This document shows positions 62,657 through 64,000 of a DNA stretch of 64,000 nt, piece by piece (the first letter of the stretch is position 1; every line of letters begins with the position of its first letter). Under the pieces are notes generated by a model. That model ran no database searches and was not told where the DNA came from. It saw only the letters and a program-made list of their open reading frames with translations. Made by a program: the position numbers and the translations under genes. The stretch comes from Yoonia maritima (GTDB taxonomy: Bacteria; Pseudomonadota; Alphaproteobacteria; Rhodobacterales; Rhodobacteraceae): contig NZ_PKFN01000008.1 of assembly GCF_002933395.1 (NCBI RefSeq), forward strand, positions 848,688-912,687, given 5' to 3'.

Positions 62657-63152
62657 GCCAGACACCCAATGTTCCGCTTTTGTTCTTAATAAGCTCCCAA
62701 GTTTGCAGAGTCGAGTCTTTAGCATCAAAAGCCGGGCTACAGCGCCACCGAGTTTCGGCCGCATTGCTGCCCATGCCTTCAGGGATGATAGCCAACCCCG
62801 TTGCCTTTCCATCCCGTGCGGCCAGCTGCAACCGCCGCCCTGCGGTTAGGCCAATAGGCTGGCTCAACGCGATCACAACAAGCGTGACAGCATTTGAGCG
62901 CAAGGCCTCTTCGGCGACAGCCAAAGCATCCTTTTGGTCTTTGGTATCGCAGATGGTCAGGGTCGCAGGATCAATGAAATCAGAAAACCCGTTGGGGTTA
63001 AGCTGCACAGCATCCCACGCTTCGCGCACCCAAAGTGTCTGCCCCCCCAATCGCGCGGCCAGCGCACAGGCAAAACCATAGGCACTAGGCCCGCAAACTT
63101 CATGGGTCCGGGCACTGGCAGGTGGAAAGAAATGTAGAACGGGGATGTGCAT
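62598..63152 (-). CDS. imuA: ImuA, RecA-like mutasome component
   Basis: The protein has 184 residues. It starts MHIPVLHFFPPASA and has a RecA-like core region with VCGPSAYGFACALAARLGGQ, TLVVIALSQPIGLTAGRRL and LAIIPEGMGSNAAETRWRC. First gene of the imuA-imuB-dnaE2 operon. The ATG has no clear ribosome binding site. I searched the 100 bp upstream by eye for the alphaproteobacterial LexA site (GTTC-N7-GTTC) and found only a half-site, GTTC, just before the start. Confidence 0.88.
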   Translation of the reverse strand: MHIPVLHFFPPASARTHEVCGPSAYGFACALAARLGGQTLWVREAWDAVQLNPNGFSDFIDPATLTICDTKDQKDALAVAEEALRSNAVTLVVIALSQPIGLTAGRRLQLAARDGKATGLAIIPEGMGSNAAETRWRCSPAFDAKDSTLQTWELIKNKSGTLGVWHVRWDTTAHRLIMVSPAGN

Positions 63153-63245
63153 ACATGAACTTTAGCAGCTGGTGATCGTATTGGAAAATACTGGAACGTC
63201 ACAAATGTAGACCTGTGGCGGTTTCGTGCCGCGCCAAGTGCTCGT

Positions 63246-63806
63246 TTAAGCTACTTTTCTTTCGAAAGCGACGGGGCTTTTCCAGCCGAGTGCTGAATGC
63301 ATGCGTCGCGGATTGTAGAAGCCGTTGATGTACTCAAAGATCGCCATCTCAGCTTGCCTGCGCGTTTCCCATGACCGCCGCCATATCAGTTTGGCTTTGA
63401 CGGTTTTGAAGAAGGTCTCAACCGCCGCATTGTCATAGAAATTGCCCTTTCCGGACATCGATATCATGAACCCGTGCTGGCGCAGGACTTTCTGATAATC
63501 GTGCGAACAATATTGCGACCCACAATCCGTGTGATGCATACAGTCTTTGGGTGGTTTCCGGAACGCGATGGCCATCTTCAACGCCCAATTCCTTCAGTTC
63601 CTCTGTCATGCGTGGGCAGCCATAACTACCCAACGACAGCGCGAACTGCTCACGAATGTGCGCCAGCGTGACCAGATCAGATCGTTGCCTGCGGCTGGCA
63701 GGCCGACTGCGGAAAGCACGCAAGCCCCGCGCCCTGACATGCATAATCTGGCACATGCGTTGGATAGAAAATGTGGATTGTGCTCTTCAATAAACTTAAA
63801 CCTCAC
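63246..63806 (-). pseudogene. IS3-family transposase OrfB, internally deleted
   Basis: The N-terminus (MRFKFIEEHNPHFLSNA) and the C-terminal DDE part (HHTDCGSQYCSHDYQKVLRQ, GNFYDNAAVETFFKTVKAKL, FYNPRRMHSALGWKSPVAFE) are recognisable. The middle ~100 residues that hold the first catalytic Asp are missing, and the frame is broken more than once near 63560-63680. The last codons of an OrfA (WLLLRKAAIFFAGQKP) precede it at about 63790-63850. Confidence 0.85.
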
Positions 63807-63839
63807 GGCTTTTGGCCTGCAAAGAAGATCGCCGCCTTC

Positions 63840-64000
63840 CTAAGAAGCAGCCATGTCAGTCTCCGGTGGTAACTCTTGCAAATCATAGCCGAAAGACTTT
63901 GCGCGGCGCTTGAGATTACCGAACACGCGATTGCGGTATCGTTCCTCATAATGGGTCGCACCGGGGTCTTTGTATGTCATGCCGTGTCGGAGGGTGTTGT
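63840..64000 (-). CDS. C-terminal part of a probable transposase, cut by window edge
   Basis: A frame open from the right edge ends at a TAG (63840-63842). The visible ~53 residues (DPGATHYEERYRNRVFGNLK, then RAKSFGYDLQELPPE) are basic and resemble transposase C-terminal ends, possibly IS110-like. It runs straight into the OrfA/OrfB debris, so one insertion has cut into another. The assignment is tentative. Confidence 0.4.
   Translation of the reverse strand, partial: NTLRHGMTYKDPGATHYEERYRNRVFGNLKRRAKSFGYDLQELPPETDMAAS

Noticed and set aside
1..64000. CRISPR array or rRNA genes
   Set aside because: No regularly spaced short repeats with unique spacers and no rRNA-like sequence were seen.

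Overview
The window looks like a chromosome or plasmid segment of an alphaproteobacterium of the Rhodobacterales, most likely the Roseobacter group. The evidence is the protein types (TAXI-type TRAP transport, tartrate catabolism of the ttu kind, imuAB-dnaE2, RimK/RimB, DUF3500), a moderately high G+C backbone, and GC-rich interspersed repeats. Species assignment from sequence alone is not possible. The region is mosaic: intact metabolic operons alternate with insertion-sequence debris, repeats and AT-richer accessory genes.

Layout. 1-1.5 kb: the 3' part of a sensor histidine kinase and a tRNA-Arg(ACG). 1.5-8 kb: a repeat-rich accessory stretch with an AraC regulator, hypothetical genes and a TniQ-type gene whose 5' end has been replaced by a dispersed repeat. 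8-18.4 kb: a four-gene operon of small or exported proteins (cysteine-rich peptide, exported protein, two-helix membrane protein, periplasmic binding protein), a LysR/NTF2-like divergent pair, an Imm11-like orphan, a MATE exporter operon, and a DUF1963 gene between identical 99-bp direct repeats. 18.6-24.6 kb: an IS66 remnant followed by a visibly AT-rich five-gene operon: an RlmN-like radical SAM enzyme without the N-terminal RNA-binding domain, an AurF-type di-iron N-oxygenase, a methyltransferase, an MFS exporter and an AsnB-type amidotransferase. This reads as an undescribed small-molecule biosynthetic cluster and is the most interesting object here.

25.3-33.6 kb: a complete tartrate utilisation locus. 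A TAXI-TRAP transporter and a LysR regulator face ttuC, ttuD and ttuE (tartrate dehydrogenase, hydroxypyruvate reductase/glycerate kinase-2, pyruvate kinase). 33.7-42.8 kb: a YqiJ-like protein with a 24-residue membrane peptide, an orphan mobile mystery protein A, a RidA/WYL divergent pair, an ABC exporter, and an orphan T6SS adaptor (DUF4123). 42.8-46 kb: an operon of a shortened MgtE-like protein, a retropepsin-like RimB, RimK and an AstE/AspA-type peptidase, which suggests a protein-glutamylation or peptide-tailing system.

46-51.6 kb: IS91-associated remnants, then an OmpR/EnvZ-type two-component system with small membrane, EF-hand and DUF3500 proteins and a pseudogene carrying four in-frame stops. 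51.7-53.3 kb: a decayed tctCBA locus with insertion-sequence fragments. 53.4-57.2 kb: a serine recombinase/ParB/RepB-like module with tightly overlapping genes and a divergent small gene. 57.8-63.2 kb: the imuA-imuB-dnaE2 mutasome operon. The window ends in further transposase debris.

A dispersed repeat of about 130-430 bp occurs five times (about 1.6, 7.7-8.0, 36.6-37.0, 41.9-42.3 and 57.4-57.6 kb). It carries imperfect inverted TTTGGGTCA-containing arms, behaves like a non-autonomous element, and has disrupted at least the TniQ gene.
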